This document shows positions 46,460 to 56,739 of a stretch of 64,000 bases of DNA, piece after piece. Source of the DNA: Pseudomonas sp. MN1F (GTDB taxonomy: Bacteria; Pseudomonadota; Gammaproteobacteria; Pseudomonadales; Pseudomonadaceae); NCBI RefSeq assembly GCF_009391885.1, contig NZ_VZII01000025.1, forward strand, positions 1 through 64,000, read 5' to 3'. How positions within the stretch are numbered: position 1 is the stretch's first letter; each line of letters begins with the position of its first letter. Below the pieces are notes generated by a model. That model had not been told where the DNA came from, ran no database searches, and saw nothing but the letters and a program-made list of their open reading frames with translations. Position numbers and translations under genes: made by a program.

Positions 46460-46948
46460 GTGTCCGGACACAAAGGCTTCCTCGACCACTACCATGAGCT
46501 GATCGGCACCTGGACGCGCAAGTTGCGCAGTCGTCAGCAGGCCGAGGACCTCACTCATGATGCTTTCGTCCGGGTACTGGAAAGCCCGCGCGAACAGGTC
46601 GAGCAGCCCCGCGCCTACCTGCACCAGACTGCCCGCAACATCGCCGTGGACGGGTTTCGCCGCGAAGACCGGCGCCAGGCCGTGGAACTGCAAGCCTTCG
46701 ACGAAGGCGTGGCCACCAGCGACGACCCGGAAGCCTACGTGCATGCCCTGGAGCTGGCCGACAGTGTCGAGCGTGCACTGGCCGAGTTGCCGCTGAACTG
46801 CCGCCGGGTGTTCATCTGGCAGAAGCTCGAAGGCCTGAGCCAGGCCGAGATCGCCGAGCGCATGGGTTTGACCAGGAACATGGTCGAAAAGTATATGATT
46901 CGCACGCTCCGGCATCTGCGCGAGCACCTGGACGTGTCAGCACGATGA
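46460..46948 (+). CDS. FecI-type ECF sigma factor
   Basis: A 162-residue ECF sigma factor. Region 2 is about residues 5-70 ('RSRQQAEDLTHDAFVRVLES', 'PRAYLHQTARNIAVDGFRR') and region 4 about 100-155 ('LPLNCRRVFIWQKLEGLSQA', 'RMGLTRNMVEKYMIRTL'). It would be activated by the FecR-like protein and receptor downstream, and direct polymerase to the receptor promoter. GTG 46460 is the only start after an in-frame TGA (46409-46411), and it lacks a Shine-Dalgarno. Stop overlaps the fecR start. Confidence 0.94.
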   Translation: MSGHKGFLDHYHELIGTWTRKLRSRQQAEDLTHDAFVRVLESPREQVEQPRAYLHQTARNIAVDGFRREDRRQAVELQAFDEGVATSDDPEAYVHALELADSVERALAELPLNCRRVFIWQKLEGLSQAEIAERMGLTRNMVEKYMIRTLRHLREHLDVSAR

Positions 46949-47928
46949 GTCAGGAGACCTTTCCCATGAAACAGCGCGGTTCCGAGACCGTCCGTGAGCA
47001 GGCGGCTGCATGGTTCGTGCGCCTGCAGGACGCGCCACGCGATGCCGCGCTGCAAAAGCAGCTGCGTGCCTGGCTGGCCGCCGACCCTAGCCACCGTGCC
47101 GAGTACGATGCCCTGGCCACGGTCTGGAGCGCGGCGGAGCTGATCCCGCGCCAGCGCCTCGAAGCGCTGTGTGAGCCAGGCCCGGTACGCCAGCTGCCGC
47201 AGCGGCGCCTGCTGCGCCAGGCACTGGCGGCGAGTGTGGCAGTGGTGGCGCTGGGGCTCGGCTGGACGGGCTGGCACTACCAACAGCTCAATCACCAAGG
47301 CCAGCTGCAGACGGCCTTTGGCGAGCGCCGTCAGGTCGCGTTGCCGGATGGCTCGCAGCTTGAGCTCAACGGCGCAACCCAGCTGCACATCGATTTCAGC
47401 CCAGGCCGCCGTCGCATTCAGTTGAACGCCGGTGAGGCGATGTTCATCGTCGCCCACGACAGCAGCCGCCCGTTCGTGGTCGACACTGCCCAAGGCAGCG
47501 TGACCGTGACCGGCACCCGCTTCGATGTGCGCCTGGACCCGGCAACCACTCGCGTGGCGGTCGAGCAGGGATCGGTGCGTGTGCAGGGCAGTGATACGTC
47601 GCTGGCGCAACTTGGCGCTGGTCAGGGTGCCTATATAGATGCGCATGGCCAGGTCGCCGCGCCTTATGCGGTCGACGCCGCCACCCTGACCGCCTGGCGC
47701 CAGGGCAAGCTGGTGTTCGACAACGCCACCCTCGCCGAAGTGGTGGCCGAAGTGTCGCGCTACCGCGCCCAGCCCCTGCGCGTGGCACCTGGCAAGGTTG
47801 CCCAGTTGCGCCTCTCCAGCACCTTCAGCACCGATGACACGGACGCGCTGCTGCGCGCCTTGCCGAGCATCCTGCCAGTGGCAATCAAGGCCCATGCAGA
47901 CGGCTCCCGCGAAATAATCGCGAAATAG
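46945..47928 (+). CDS. FecR-type anti-sigma/sigma regulator
   Basis: A 327-residue inner-membrane signal-transducing protein. The cytoplasmic N-terminal DUF4880 domain has 'QAAAWFVRLQDAPRDAAL' and 'WLAADPSHRAEYD'. A span lies near residues 92-110 ('LAASVAVVALGLGWTGW'), followed by the periplasmic FecR domain ('FGERRQVALPDGSQLELNGA', 'VTVTGTRFDVRLDP') and a C-terminal STN-like part. ATG 46945 overlaps the sigma stop; ATG 46966 (MKQRG) with CAGGAGA before it is an equally good start. It relays receptor occupancy to the sigma factor. Confidence 0.92.
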   Translation: MSQETFPMKQRGSETVREQAAAWFVRLQDAPRDAALQKQLRAWLAADPSHRAEYDALATVWSAAELIPRQRLEALCEPGPVRQLPQRRLLRQALAASVAVVALGLGWTGWHYQQLNHQGQLQTAFGERRQVALPDGSQLELNGATQLHIDFSPGRRRIQLNAGEAMFIVAHDSSRPFVVDTAQGSVTVTGTRFDVRLDPATTRVAVEQGSVRVQGSDTSLAQLGAGQGAYIDAHGQVAAPYAVDAATLTAWRQGKLVFDNATLAEVVAEVSRYRAQPLRVAPGKVAQLRLSSTFSTDDTDALLRALPSILPVAIKAHADGSREIIAK

Positions 47929-47993
47929 ATTCAGGTTTTTTTCCGCTCGTTCGTCTTCCCCGTCAGCTGCAACTGCCAAGCATTTCCATTTGC

Positions 47994-50465
47994 ATGCGGT
48001 TGGCGTTTATTCCTTCTTCCGGATGTTTCGACGACGTGAACAACAACAAACCTTTTCCACGCCTGAGCGCTCTGGCGCTGGCCCTGGCGGTCAGCACCGT
48101 GGCCGTCGATGCCCAGGCCGAGCAGGCCGGCAGCATGATCCAGATCCAGGCGCAGCCTTTGGCCTCGGCGCTGAGCCAGTTGGGCCAACAGACCAACCTG
48201 CAGCTGTTCTTCAGCCCTGAACTGGTAGCCGGCAAGCTGGCCCCGGCCGTGTCCGGCAACCTGGCGCCCGAGCAGGCCTTGCAGCAACTGCTGCAGGGCA
48301 GCGGGCTGACGTACGAGAAGTCCGAAGACACGGTGGTAGTGAAGCCAGCCCAGCCTGCCGGCACGCTCACCACCGGCAGCCTGGAGCTGGCGCCCACCGA
48401 CGTGAAGGTGGTCGGTGACTGGCTGGGCGATGCCGACCAGGCGGTGGTGCAGAACCACCCAGGCGCACGCACCGTGGTCCGTCGTGAGGCGATGGAGGAG
48501 AAGGGCGCGATGAACGTGCGCGATGTGCTGCGCGGCATCCCTGGGGTGCAGGTACAGGACAGCAACGGCACCGGTGGCAGTGACCTGTCGCTGAACGTTG
48601 GCGTGCGTGGCCTGACCTCGCGCCTGTCGCCGCGCTCGACCGTGCTGATCGACGGCATTCCGGCAGCCTTTGCGCCCTATGGCCAACCGCAGCTGTCGAT
48701 GGCACCGATCTCCTCGGGCAACCTCGACAGCATCGACGTGGTGCGCGGTGCCGGCTCTGTTCGTTACGGCCCGCAGAACGTCGGCGGGGTGATCAACTTT
48801 GTTACCCGGGCGATTCCCGAAAAGGCATCGGCAGAACTGTCCACCACGCTGGAAACCTCCCAGCATGGCGGCTGGAAACACACCGAATCGGCGTTCGTCG
48901 GTGGCACCGCCGACAACGGCATGGGTATGGCCTTGCTGTACACCGGCGTGAACGGCAACGGCTATCGCGAGAGCAACAACGGCAATGACATCGACGACGT
49001 CATCCTCAAGACCCACTGGGCACCGACCGAGGTCGACGAGTTCTGGCTCAACTTTCACTACTACGATGGCCGTGCCGACATGCCCGGCGGCCTGACCCAG
49101 GCCCAGTACGACAGCAACCCGTACCAGTCTCTGCGCGACTACGACTACTTCGCCGGCCGGCGCAAGGACGTGTCGTTCAAGTGGCAGCGCCAGCTCGACG
49201 ATGCCACCCAGTTCGAAGTACTGACCTATTACACCGACAGCTTCCGTGGTAGCGCCATCGCCGCGCGCGACATGAAGACCCTGTCGTCGTACCCGCGCAA
49301 CTATCACACCTTCGCCATCGAGCCACGGGTGTCGCGGATCTTCTTCGCCGGTCCTACTACCCAGGAAGTCAGTGTCGGCTACCGCTACCTGAAAGAAGCC
49401 ATGCGCGAGCAGTCGACCCGCCTGGCGCTGATCGACAACGTGCCGACGCCCACGCCGACCTCCGACGGCCACGTGTTCCAGGACCGCAGCGGCGGCACCG
49501 AGGCCAGCGCCTACTACATCGATGACAAGATCGATGTCGGCAACTGGACCATCACCCCGGGCATCCGCTTCGAACACATCAATACCGACTGGCGCGACCG
49601 CCCGGTGCTTGGCGCCAACGGCCAGCCGGTACCGGAGAAGAACCGCAGCATCACCAGCAACGAGCCATTGCCAGCGCTGAGCGTGATGTACCACGTCTCC
49701 GATGCCTGGAAGGTGTTCGCCAACTACGAGACTTCGTTCGGCAGCCTGCAGTACTTCCAGCTGGGCCAGGGCGGCACCGGCAACAGCACGGCCAACGGCC
49801 TGGAGCCGGAAAAAGCCAAGACCTACGAGCTCGGTACCCGTTATGACAACGGCGGCTTCGCCGGTGAGCTGACGGCGTTCTACATCGACTTCGATGACGA
49901 GCTGCAGTACATCAGCAACGACGTGGGCTGGACCAACCTCGGCGCGACCAAGCACCAGGGCATCGAGGCCTCGGTGCGCTACGACCTGGCTGGGCTGGAC
50001 CCGCGCCTGGAAGGCGTGTCGGTGAACGGTGGCTACACCTATACCCGGGCGACGTATGAAGGGGATATTCCCGGCTTCAAGGGCCGTGACCTGCCGTTCT
50101 ATTCACGCCAGGTGGCCACTGCCGGGGTGCGCTATGCGATCAACCGCTGGACCTGGAATCTGGATGCCTACGCCCAGTCCAAGCAGCGTGCGCCGGGGAC
50201 CGGGATCAACGCCGATGGCAGCTTCAATGGTGACTACATCACCGAACCGACTGCCGATGGGCAATACGGGGATATTCCGGGGTATGTGACCTGGCATGCC
50301 CGTGGCGGGTATGAGTTCGGGCCGCAGCTGTCCAACCTGAAGCTCGCGGCGGGGGTGAAGAACCTGTTCGACAAGCAGTACTTCACCCGCTCCAGCGACA
50401 ACAATGCCGGCATCTATGTCGGTGAGCCGCGGACCTTCTATGTGCAGGCCAGTGTAGGGTTCTGA
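47994..50465 (+). CDS. FecA-type TonB-dependent receptor with STN signalling domain
   Basis: An 823-residue receptor (809 if the GTG at 48036 is used). A signal peptide ending near 'VDAQA' is followed by the STN signalling domain ('IQIQAQPLASALSQLGQQTN', 'LAPEQALQQLLQGSGLTYEK'), then the plug ('VVRREAMEEKGAMNVRDVLR', 'GPQNVGGVINFVTRAIPEK') and a 22-strand barrel ending 'TFYVQASVGF'. The STN domain contacts FecR, so the triad is a complete cell-surface signalling system. The ligand is probably a ferric complex; similarity to FecA suggests, but does not prove, ferric citrate. Confidence 0.93.
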   Translation: MRLAFIPSSGCFDDVNNNKPFPRLSALALALAVSTVAVDAQAEQAGSMIQIQAQPLASALSQLGQQTNLQLFFSPELVAGKLAPAVSGNLAPEQALQQLLQGSGLTYEKSEDTVVVKPAQPAGTLTTGSLELAPTDVKVVGDWLGDADQAVVQNHPGARTVVRREAMEEKGAMNVRDVLRGIPGVQVQDSNGTGGSDLSLNVGVRGLTSRLSPRSTVLIDGIPAAFAPYGQPQLSMAPISSGNLDSIDVVRGAGSVRYGPQNVGGVINFVTRAIPEKASAELSTTLETSQHGGWKHTESAFVGGTADNGMGMALLYTGVNGNGYRESNNGNDIDDVILKTHWAPTEVDEFWLNFHYYDGRADMPGGLTQAQYDSNPYQSLRDYDYFAGRRKDVSFKWQRQLDDATQFEVLTYYTDSFRGSAIAARDMKTLSSYPRNYHTFAIEPRVSRIFFAGPTTQEVSVGYRYLKEAMREQSTRLALIDNVPTPTPTSDGHVFQDRSGGTEASAYYIDDKIDVGNWTITPGIRFEHINTDWRDRPVLGANGQPVPEKNRSITSNEPLPALSVMYHVSDAWKVFANYETSFGSLQYFQLGQGGTGNSTANGLEPEKAKTYELGTRYDNGGFAGELTAFYIDFDDELQYISNDVGWTNLGATKHQGIEASVRYDLAGLDPRLEGVSVNGGYTYTRATYEGDIPGFKGRDLPFYSRQVATAGVRYAINRWTWNLDAYAQSKQRAPGTGINADGSFNGDYITEPTADGQYGDIPGYVTWHARGGYEFGPQLSNLKLAAGVKNLFDKQYFTRSSDNNAGIYVGEPRTFYVQASVGF

Positions 50466-50477
50466 TCCGAGATTGCC

Positions 50478-50496
50478 GGGGCCGCTGTGCGGCCCC
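50478..50496. terminator. Hairpin between the fecA-like and opuCA genes
   Basis: GGGGCCGC (50478-50485), loop TGT, GCGGCCCC (50489-50496), with no T-run on either side. It is the only structure in the short convergent gap. Confidence 0.55.
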
Positions 50497-50501
50497 AGCG
50501 A

Positions 50502-51659
50502 TTACGAAGCCACCGCCTCAGCCGGCGACACGATGCTGGTCTTCGCCCCCCGCGAGCGCCCCGAGCTCAAATAAGCCGCAATCGACTCCTGTGTCACCTC
50601 ACCCAGGAACACCTGCTCCGCATCCAGCACCGGCAACCAAGCCCGGTTGAACTCATACATCCGCGACAATAAAATGCGCAGATGCTCGTCATGCGATGCC
50701 GTGGCATTGAACGGCCGCAGGAAGTCGCCACAGGTGCCTTGCTGGCGGTGCATGTCACGCCGGCGCACATAGCCCAGCGCCTTGTTCTGCCCGTCGGTCA
50801 CCACCACATAGCGGCGGTCGTGCTCGTCGAGCAGCTCCAGCGCATCGTTCACCGGCGTCTGCGGGCTCACCGACGGCGCGTTGTCCGCCGCATCCTCGGC
50901 ACGCACCAGCAGCAGGCGCTTCAACGTGCTGTCCTGGCCGACGAAGTTGCTCACGAAGTCATCCACCGGGTGCGCCAGCAGGGTGTCCGGGTGGTCCAGC
51001 TGGAGCAGCTTGCCGGCGCGGAAGATAGCGATCTTGTCGCCCAGCTTGATCGCCTCGTCGATGTCGTGGCTGACCATGATCACGGTCTTGTTCAGCGCCC
51101 GCTGCATCTCGAAGAACTCGTTCTGAATCATCTCGCGGTTGATCGGGTCGACCGCGCCGAATGGCTCGTCCATCAGCAGCACCGGCGCTTCCGCTGCCAG
51201 TGCGCGGATCACGCCAATGCGCTGCTGCTGGCCACCGGACAGCTCGCGTGGGTAGCGCTGCAGGTACTGCTTGGGTTCGAGCTTGATCATGTGCATCAGC
51301 TCGCGGGCGCGGTCGTGGCACTTCTGCTTGTCCCAGCCGAGCAGGCGCGGCACCACCGTGATGTTCTCCTCGATGGTCATGTTGGGGAACAGGCCGATCT
51401 GCTGGATCACGTAGCCGATGTGCCGGCGCAGGGTCACTTCGTCCAGCGCGCTGGTGTCTTCGCCATTGATCAACACCTGGCCGGAGGTTGGCGTGATCAG
51501 GCGGTTGATCATCTTCAGCGTGGTGCTCTTGCCGCAGCCCGAAGGGCCGAGGAACACGCAGATTTCGCCTTCGTTGACGGTGAGGCTTACCGAGTCGACG
51601 GCTTTGACGTCCTTGCCGTTGACGTTGAAGGTCTTGCTGAGGTTCTTCAGTTCGATCAT
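50502..51659 (-). CDS. Osmoprotectant ABC importer ATP-binding protein (OpuCA/ProV type)
   Basis: A 385-residue ATPase with two C-terminal CBS domains. Walker A is 'GPSGCGKSTTLKM' (about 36-48), signature 'LSGGQQQRIGVIRAL', Walker B 'VLLMDEPFGAVDP', and the CBS tandem begins near residue 255 ('SPQTPVNDALELLDEHDRRY'). CBS domains in OpuA/OpuC importers sense ionic strength or c-di-AMP. The gene overlaps the permease upstream by four bases. The substrate is probably glycine betaine, carnitine or choline. Confidence 0.92.
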   Translation of the reverse strand: MIELKNLSKTFNVNGKDVKAVDSVSLTVNEGEICVFLGPSGCGKSTTLKMINRLITPTSGQVLINGEDTSALDEVTLRRHIGYVIQQIGLFPNMTIEENITVVPRLLGWDKQKCHDRARELMHMIKLEPKQYLQRYPRELSGGQQQRIGVIRALAAEAPVLLMDEPFGAVDPINREMIQNEFFEMQRALNKTVIMVSHDIDEAIKLGDKIAIFRAGKLLQLDHPDTLLAHPVDDFVSNFVGQDSTLKRLLLVRAEDAADNAPSVSPQTPVNDALELLDEHDRRYVVVTDGQNKALGYVRRRDMHRQQGTCGDFLRPFNATASHDEHLRILLSRMYEFNRAWLPVLDAEQVFLGEVTQESIAAYLSSGRSRGAKTSIVSPAEAVAS

Positions 51660-52309
51660 GAGCGCAGTCCTTCTGGAGTCAGGGCACGTTGCAGGGTTTG
51701 CAGGAGCAGGTCGGCGATGATCGCCAGCAGGCTGACCAGCACGGCGCCGACCAGCAGCATCGACATGTCGCTGCGGCTGATGGAGGTGAGGATAAGCACG
51801 CCCAGGCCGCCGGCGCCGATGGTGGCGGCGATGGTCATGACGCCGATGTTCATCACTACGGCGGTGCGCACGCCGGCGAGGATCACCGGCACCGCGATCG
51901 GCAGCTCGACCATGCGCAGGCGCTGGCCGAAGGTCATGCCGATGCCGCGCGCCGCTTCACGGATGCCGGGCTCGACGTTGGTCAGCGCCAGGTAGGTGTT
52001 GCGCAGGATCGGCAGCAGTGAATAGAGGAACACCGCAGTGATTGCCGGCAGCGGCCCGAGGCCCTGGCCGAACTTGGAGTAGAACGGCAGCAGCAGGCCG
52101 AACAGGGCGATCGAAGGGATGGTCAGCAGCACCGTGGCACTGGCCTGAAGCGGGCCGGCGACGGCCGGGAAGCGGGTCATCAGAATGCCCAGCGGCACGC
52201 CGACGAGGATCGCCAGGCTGACGGCAACGCCCACCAGCATGATGTGCTGCCAGGTCAGCTGCAGCACCTGGGCCCAGTCGAGGTGGGCGAACGTGTCGAG
52301 CAGGCTCAT
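51656..52309 (-). CDS. Osmoprotectant ABC importer permease (OpuCB type)
   Basis: A 217-residue permease with about five spans. 'VGVPLGILMTRFPAVAGPLQ', the coupling loop 'ALTNVEPGIREAARGIGMTFGQ' (shown partly; the E-A-A-x3-G motif) and 'IGAGGLGVLILTSI' are characteristic. It overlaps opuCA and the binding-protein gene by four bases on each side, so order in the transcript is permease D, binding protein, permease B, ATPase. Confidence 0.9.
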   Translation of the reverse strand: MSLLDTFAHLDWAQVLQLTWQHIMLVGVAVSLAILVGVPLGILMTRFPAVAGPLQASATVLLTIPSIALFGLLLPFYSKFGQGLGPLPAITAVFLYSLLPILRNTYLALTNVEPGIREAARGIGMTFGQRLRMVELPIAVPVILAGVRTAVVMNIGVMTIAATIGAGGLGVLILTSISRSDMSMLLVGAVLVSLLAIIADLLLQTLQRALTPEGLRS

Positions 52310-53220
52310 GGCTGTACCTCGCTAGGCATTGGGTGCTCGCGCAGGAAGGTGGCGGCCACCGTGGTCGGGTTCTGGTGTTCGACGTCGACCTTGGCATTGA
52401 GCTGGCGCATGGTTTCGTCATCCAGCTGCTCGGCCAGGGGCTTGAGCAGGCCGACCAGTTTCGGGTTGGCGTCGAGCACCTGTTTGCGCACCACCGGGGC
52501 GGCGGTGTAGTCGGGGAAGTAGTGCTTGTCGTCTTCCAGCAACTTGAGGTTGAACGCGCTCAGGCGGCCGTCGGTGGTGTACACCAGGCCCGCGAACACC
52601 TGGTTGTTGTGCATGGCGGTGTAGACCAGCCCGGCATCCATCTGGCGGATGTTGGCGCGGCCCACTTGCAGGTCGTACATCTCCTTCAGGCCGACCAGGC
52701 CATCCGGGCGGTTGGCGAACTCGGTGTCCAGTGCCACCAGGTGCTTGCGCTGACTTTCGTCACGCAGTACCTGGTTGAGGTCGCTGATGGTGTTGACCTG
52801 TGGATAAGCCTCGGCGACCTGCTTGGGCAGGCCCAGCGCGTAGGTGTTGCTGAACTTCGACGGGGTCAGCCAGATCAGGTCCTTCTTCGCGTCCAGTTCC
52901 TTGACCTTGGCGTAGGTGGCTTCGGCACTGGGCATGCGCTCGTCGATATGGTTGTACGAGACCAGCGACACGCCGGTGTATTCCCACATCAGGTCGAGCT
53001 GGCCGGTTTCCTGGGCCTGGCGCGCGATGCTGCTGCCAAGGCCGGAGGTGACACGCACGTCGAAGCCGTTGGCGCGCAGGTATTGCGCGGTGATTTCAGC
53101 GAGCACGGTCTGCTCGGTGAACACCCGCGCGCCGATGCGGATCAGGGGTTTTTCGGCTGCCTGGGCAAATCCTGCGAACAGCAGGGCCGCGCCCAGCAGC
53201 AAGGCGATTCTCTTGTTCAT
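52306..53220 (-). CDS. Osmoprotectant ABC importer substrate-binding protein (OpuCC type)
   Basis: A 304-residue exported binding protein. The ATG at 53220 follows GAGGGAACGT and gives signal peptide MNKRIALLLGAALLFAGFAQ, cleaved before AAEKPL; an in-frame ATG ten codons upstream would spoil it. The mature chain 'IRIGARVFTEQTVLAEITAQ', 'YTGVSLVSYNHIDERMP' and 'GLPKQVAEAYPQVNTISDLN' follow the OpuC/ProX-like family. Aromatic ligand-cage residues cannot be placed with certainty. It lies 13 bases after the first permease gene. Confidence 0.9.
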   Translation of the reverse strand: MNKRIALLLGAALLFAGFAQAAEKPLIRIGARVFTEQTVLAEITAQYLRANGFDVRVTSGLGSSIARQAQETGQLDLMWEYTGVSLVSYNHIDERMPSAEATYAKVKELDAKKDLIWLTPSKFSNTYALGLPKQVAEAYPQVNTISDLNQVLRDESQRKHLVALDTEFANRPDGLVGLKEMYDLQVGRANIRQMDAGLVYTAMHNNQVFAGLVYTTDGRLSAFNLKLLEDDKHYFPDYTAAPVVRKQVLDANPKLVGLLKPLAEQLDDETMRQLNAKVDVEHQNPTTVAATFLREHPMPSEVQP

Positions 53221-53233
53221 ACGTTCCCTCTTG

Positions 53234-53947
53234 TTATCCAGCCAAGCCACGTTCCAGCCAGCGCTTGCTGGCGAAACTCACCGCCGCGTCCAGCACCAAT
53301 GCCAGCAAAGCGGTGCAGGCGGCACCGAGTAGCAGCTGTGGCTGGTTGTTCAGGGCGATGCCGGGGAAGATCAGGCTACCGAGGCTGTTGGCGCCGATCA
53401 GGAAGGCCAGTGGTGCGGTGCCCACGTTCAGCGCCAGGGCCACGCGCACGCCGCCGACGATGATCGGCACGGCGTTGGGCAACTCCACCTGCCAGAGTTG
53501 CTGGCGCGGGGTCATGCCGATGCCGGTGGCGGCTTCCTTGAGCGAGGCGGGGACGTTTTTCAGGCCCTCGTAGGTGTTGCGCACGATGGGCAGGAGGGAG
53601 GCGAGGAACAGCGCGAAGATCGCAGGCCCGGCGCCGATGCCCAGGATACTCAGGGCGATGGCCAGAACGGCCAAAGGGGGGATGGTGTTGCCAACGTTGA
53701 AGAACTGCATGAAGCGCTCGGCCTTGTCGACCCGGTGCGGTCGACTGAGCGCAATGCCAGCGGGGATGCCCACGGCCAGCGCCGCCGCCATCGAAGCCAG
53801 CACCAGTACCAGGTGCGCTTGCAGGTAGAACCCAAGATCGTCGCGATAACGCGCGATCGTGTCGATGCCGATCCAGTGGATCAGCAGGGCCAGGATGACG
53901 AGCACGGTGGCGCATCCCAACAGCCCTTTTCCGTAGCGTGTAGCCAC
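53234..53947 (-). CDS. Osmoprotectant ABC importer permease (OpuCD type)
   Basis: A 237-residue permease. The frame is open for 82 further codons upstream, but the GTG at 53947 has a perfect AAGGAG seven bases before it and begins with a short charged segment (ATRYGKG) before the first span (LLGCATVLVILALLIHW), while the extra upstream part has no permease features. 'VGIPAGIALSRPHRVDKAER', the E-A-A loop 'ASLKEAATGIGMTPRQQL' and 'LIGANSLGSLIFPGIAL' fit the family. First gene of the four-gene operon. Confidence 0.85.
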   Translation of the reverse strand: MATRYGKGLLGCATVLVILALLIHWIGIDTIARYRDDLGFYLQAHLVLVLASMAAALAVGIPAGIALSRPHRVDKAERFMQFFNVGNTIPPLAVLAIALSILGIGAGPAIFALFLASLLPIVRNTYEGLKNVPASLKEAATGIGMTPRQQLWQVELPNAVPIIVGGVRVALALNVGTAPLAFLIGANSLGSLIFPGIALNNQPQLLLGAACTALLALVLDAAVSFASKRWLERGLAG

Positions 53948-54308
53948 AGGCGGACTCCTTGTGTTGTCGGCGAGCACACTTCTTGTAAGCCGGCCGGTCC
54001 TGGCGGCAGAGGGTGTGTTCGCGAGTAGCAGCGTGAGGCAACCGAAGGCTGCGATCAGGCCATGAGCCGAACCCCGTCGGGCCCGAAAATGCTGATGAAA
54101 CCAGTCCCCAACCGAAGCGGGTTGCAGGGGAGTGGACGTCTCCGTGGGCGTAAAGGTTCCCATCTGGGGCGGCATTTGGCCAGCGTTAATCACTGGCGTG
54201 TTAGAAATATCACGCGAAAAATAAGCGCTTTTCCTACATCATGGCGTTGAATTACCTGCTATCGAGCCGTTTGCCCCGCCGAGCAATATCTGCTTTGAAA
54301 TTCTCTCG
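53948..54308. other. Upstream region of the osmoprotectant operon and the HigBA-like pair
   Basis: No convincing gene in about 360 bp. Near 54178-54195, CCAG(N9)CTGG (around CGTTAATCA) is an interrupted palindrome, and CGTG-N10-CACG follows at about 54198-54215, either of which could be an operator for the osmoprotectant operon or the toxin-antitoxin pair. Composition becomes AT-rich after 54200. Confidence 0.45.
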
Positions 54309-54339
54309 ATATTCACTTGAGGGAATATTCCTTAGAGGG
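54309..54339 (+). promoter_or_regulatory. Direct repeats before the toxin gene, putative TA operator
   Basis: ATATTCACTTGAGGG (54309-54323) and ATATTCCTTAGAGGG (54325-54339) match at 12 of 15 positions, with GGAATATTCC (54322-54331) a perfect palindrome between them. The second copy ends in the AGAGGG ribosome site of the toxin gene. Autoregulation by the antitoxin is the usual arrangement. Confidence 0.5.
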
Positions 54340-54348
54340 TATTTTGTG

Positions 54349-54693
54349 GTGTGGTCTATAAGGATGTGCCCGGAATTCATGACCGAATTCAAGGCGTTGG
54401 CACTGGAGGTTCAGGATGAGCTGCTGGCTCAACTCCATCTGCTTGCCTGCCGCGGCCCGGCTCTGGGGCGACCCCGTGTGGATTCCTTGAAAGGCTCAAG
54501 GCATTCGAACATGAAAGAGTTGCGATTCAGTGTCGGCGATGGAGTGTGGCGGGTAGCGTTCGCCTTTGATCCATCACGTTGTGCGCTGCTGTTGGTAGCC
54601 GGCGATAAGGCAGGCATTAGTGAGCGTAGGTTTTACCGCAGCCTGATCGGTCGTGCTGACGCGCGTTTCGAACGGCATCTGTACAGAGATTGA
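54349..54693 (+). CDS. HigB/RelE-superfamily toxin (Gp49-like)
   Basis: A 114-residue likely mRNA interferase of the RelE superfamily, phage-Gp49-like branch. 'LLACRGPALGRPRVDSLKGS', 'NMKELRFSVGDGVWRVAFAF' and 'LLLVAGDKAGISERRFYRSL' follow the family's core, with R/K residues of the active-site type. The GTG at 54349 (MWSIRMCPEF) is used because AGAGGG ends nine bases upstream and the first residues match relatives. Its stop is immediately followed by the antitoxin ATG. The toxin-first order is typical of this subfamily. Confidence 0.88.
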   Translation: MWSIRMCPEFMTEFKALALEVQDELLAQLHLLACRGPALGRPRVDSLKGSRHSNMKELRFSVGDGVWRVAFAFDPSRCALLLVAGDKAGISERRFYRSLIGRADARFERHLYRD

Positions 54694-55023
54694 ATGATGA
54701 AAACACTCGATGAGGTTATGAACGAGCTTTCGCCTGAGCGTAGAGCCAGGGTTGAAGCCCGCGGTCGTGAACTGATCCGTGAAGAAATGACCTTGCAAGC
54801 ATTGCGCAGGCAACTGGCAGTCACCCAGGAAGGGCTGGCGGAGCGTATGGATATCCGTCAGGGCAATGTTTCGAAAGTGGAGAAGCGGAGTGACATGTTG
54901 ATTTCCACCTTGCGCAGCTATGTGGAGGCACTGGGCGGGACTTTGGAGCTGGTTGCGCATATTCCAGGGCGCCCCCCCGTCACGCTTGACGGTTTCCTTG
55001 AGGAGCAGGAACAACGCGCTTAG
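54694..55023 (+). CDS. HigA-type helix-turn-helix antitoxin
   Basis: A 109-residue Xre-family protein. The N-terminal helical segment '[20 protein letters not shown]' contacts the toxin in this family; the helix-turn-helix is '[20 protein letters not shown]' with '[20 protein letters not shown]'. It directly follows the toxin gene (no gap), so the two are coupled. It should neutralise the toxin and repress the operon. ATG 54697 is an alternative one codon later. Confidence 0.9.
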   Translation: MMKTLDEVMNELSPERRARVEARGRELIREEMTLQALRRQLAVTQEGLAERMDIRQGNVSKVEKRSDMLISTLRSYVEALGGTLELVAHIPGRPPVTLDGFLEEQEQRA

Positions 55024-55043
55024 TTCCTGCAATGGACCGGTTG

Positions 55044-55083
55044 GGGGATCAAATTTTGGTCCCCGCCCAACTTCAGGTATGAT
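55044..55083 (+). promoter_or_regulatory. prfC promoter overlapped by a 21-bp near-palindrome
   Basis: TTGGTC (55056-55061) and TATGAT (55078-55083) are spaced by 16 bp and lie 37 bp before the prfC ATG. GGGGATCAAAT (55044-55054) and TTTGGTCCCC (55055-55064) form an almost perfect palindrome across the -35, with one G-T pair. It may be an operator, or an RNA hairpin ending the toxin-antitoxin transcript. Confidence 0.55.
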
Positions 55084-55120
55084 ATCGCCCCTTTCAAATC
55101 CCCCAGTCAGGCGATTTCCC

Positions 55121-56704
<1,584 letters not shown>

Positions 56705-56739
56705 GAGCAGCTACAAGTTTCAAGCTGCAAGCTACAAGA

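Noticed and set aside
47931..49955. A 674-codon minus-strand frame opposite the FecA-like receptor
   Set aside because: Antisense shadow; the plus-strand receptor has an STN domain, plug and intact barrel.
53948..54193. N-terminal extension of the first osmoprotectant permease
   Set aside because: It adds 82 residues without permease features, while GTG 53947 has an ideal AAGGAG.
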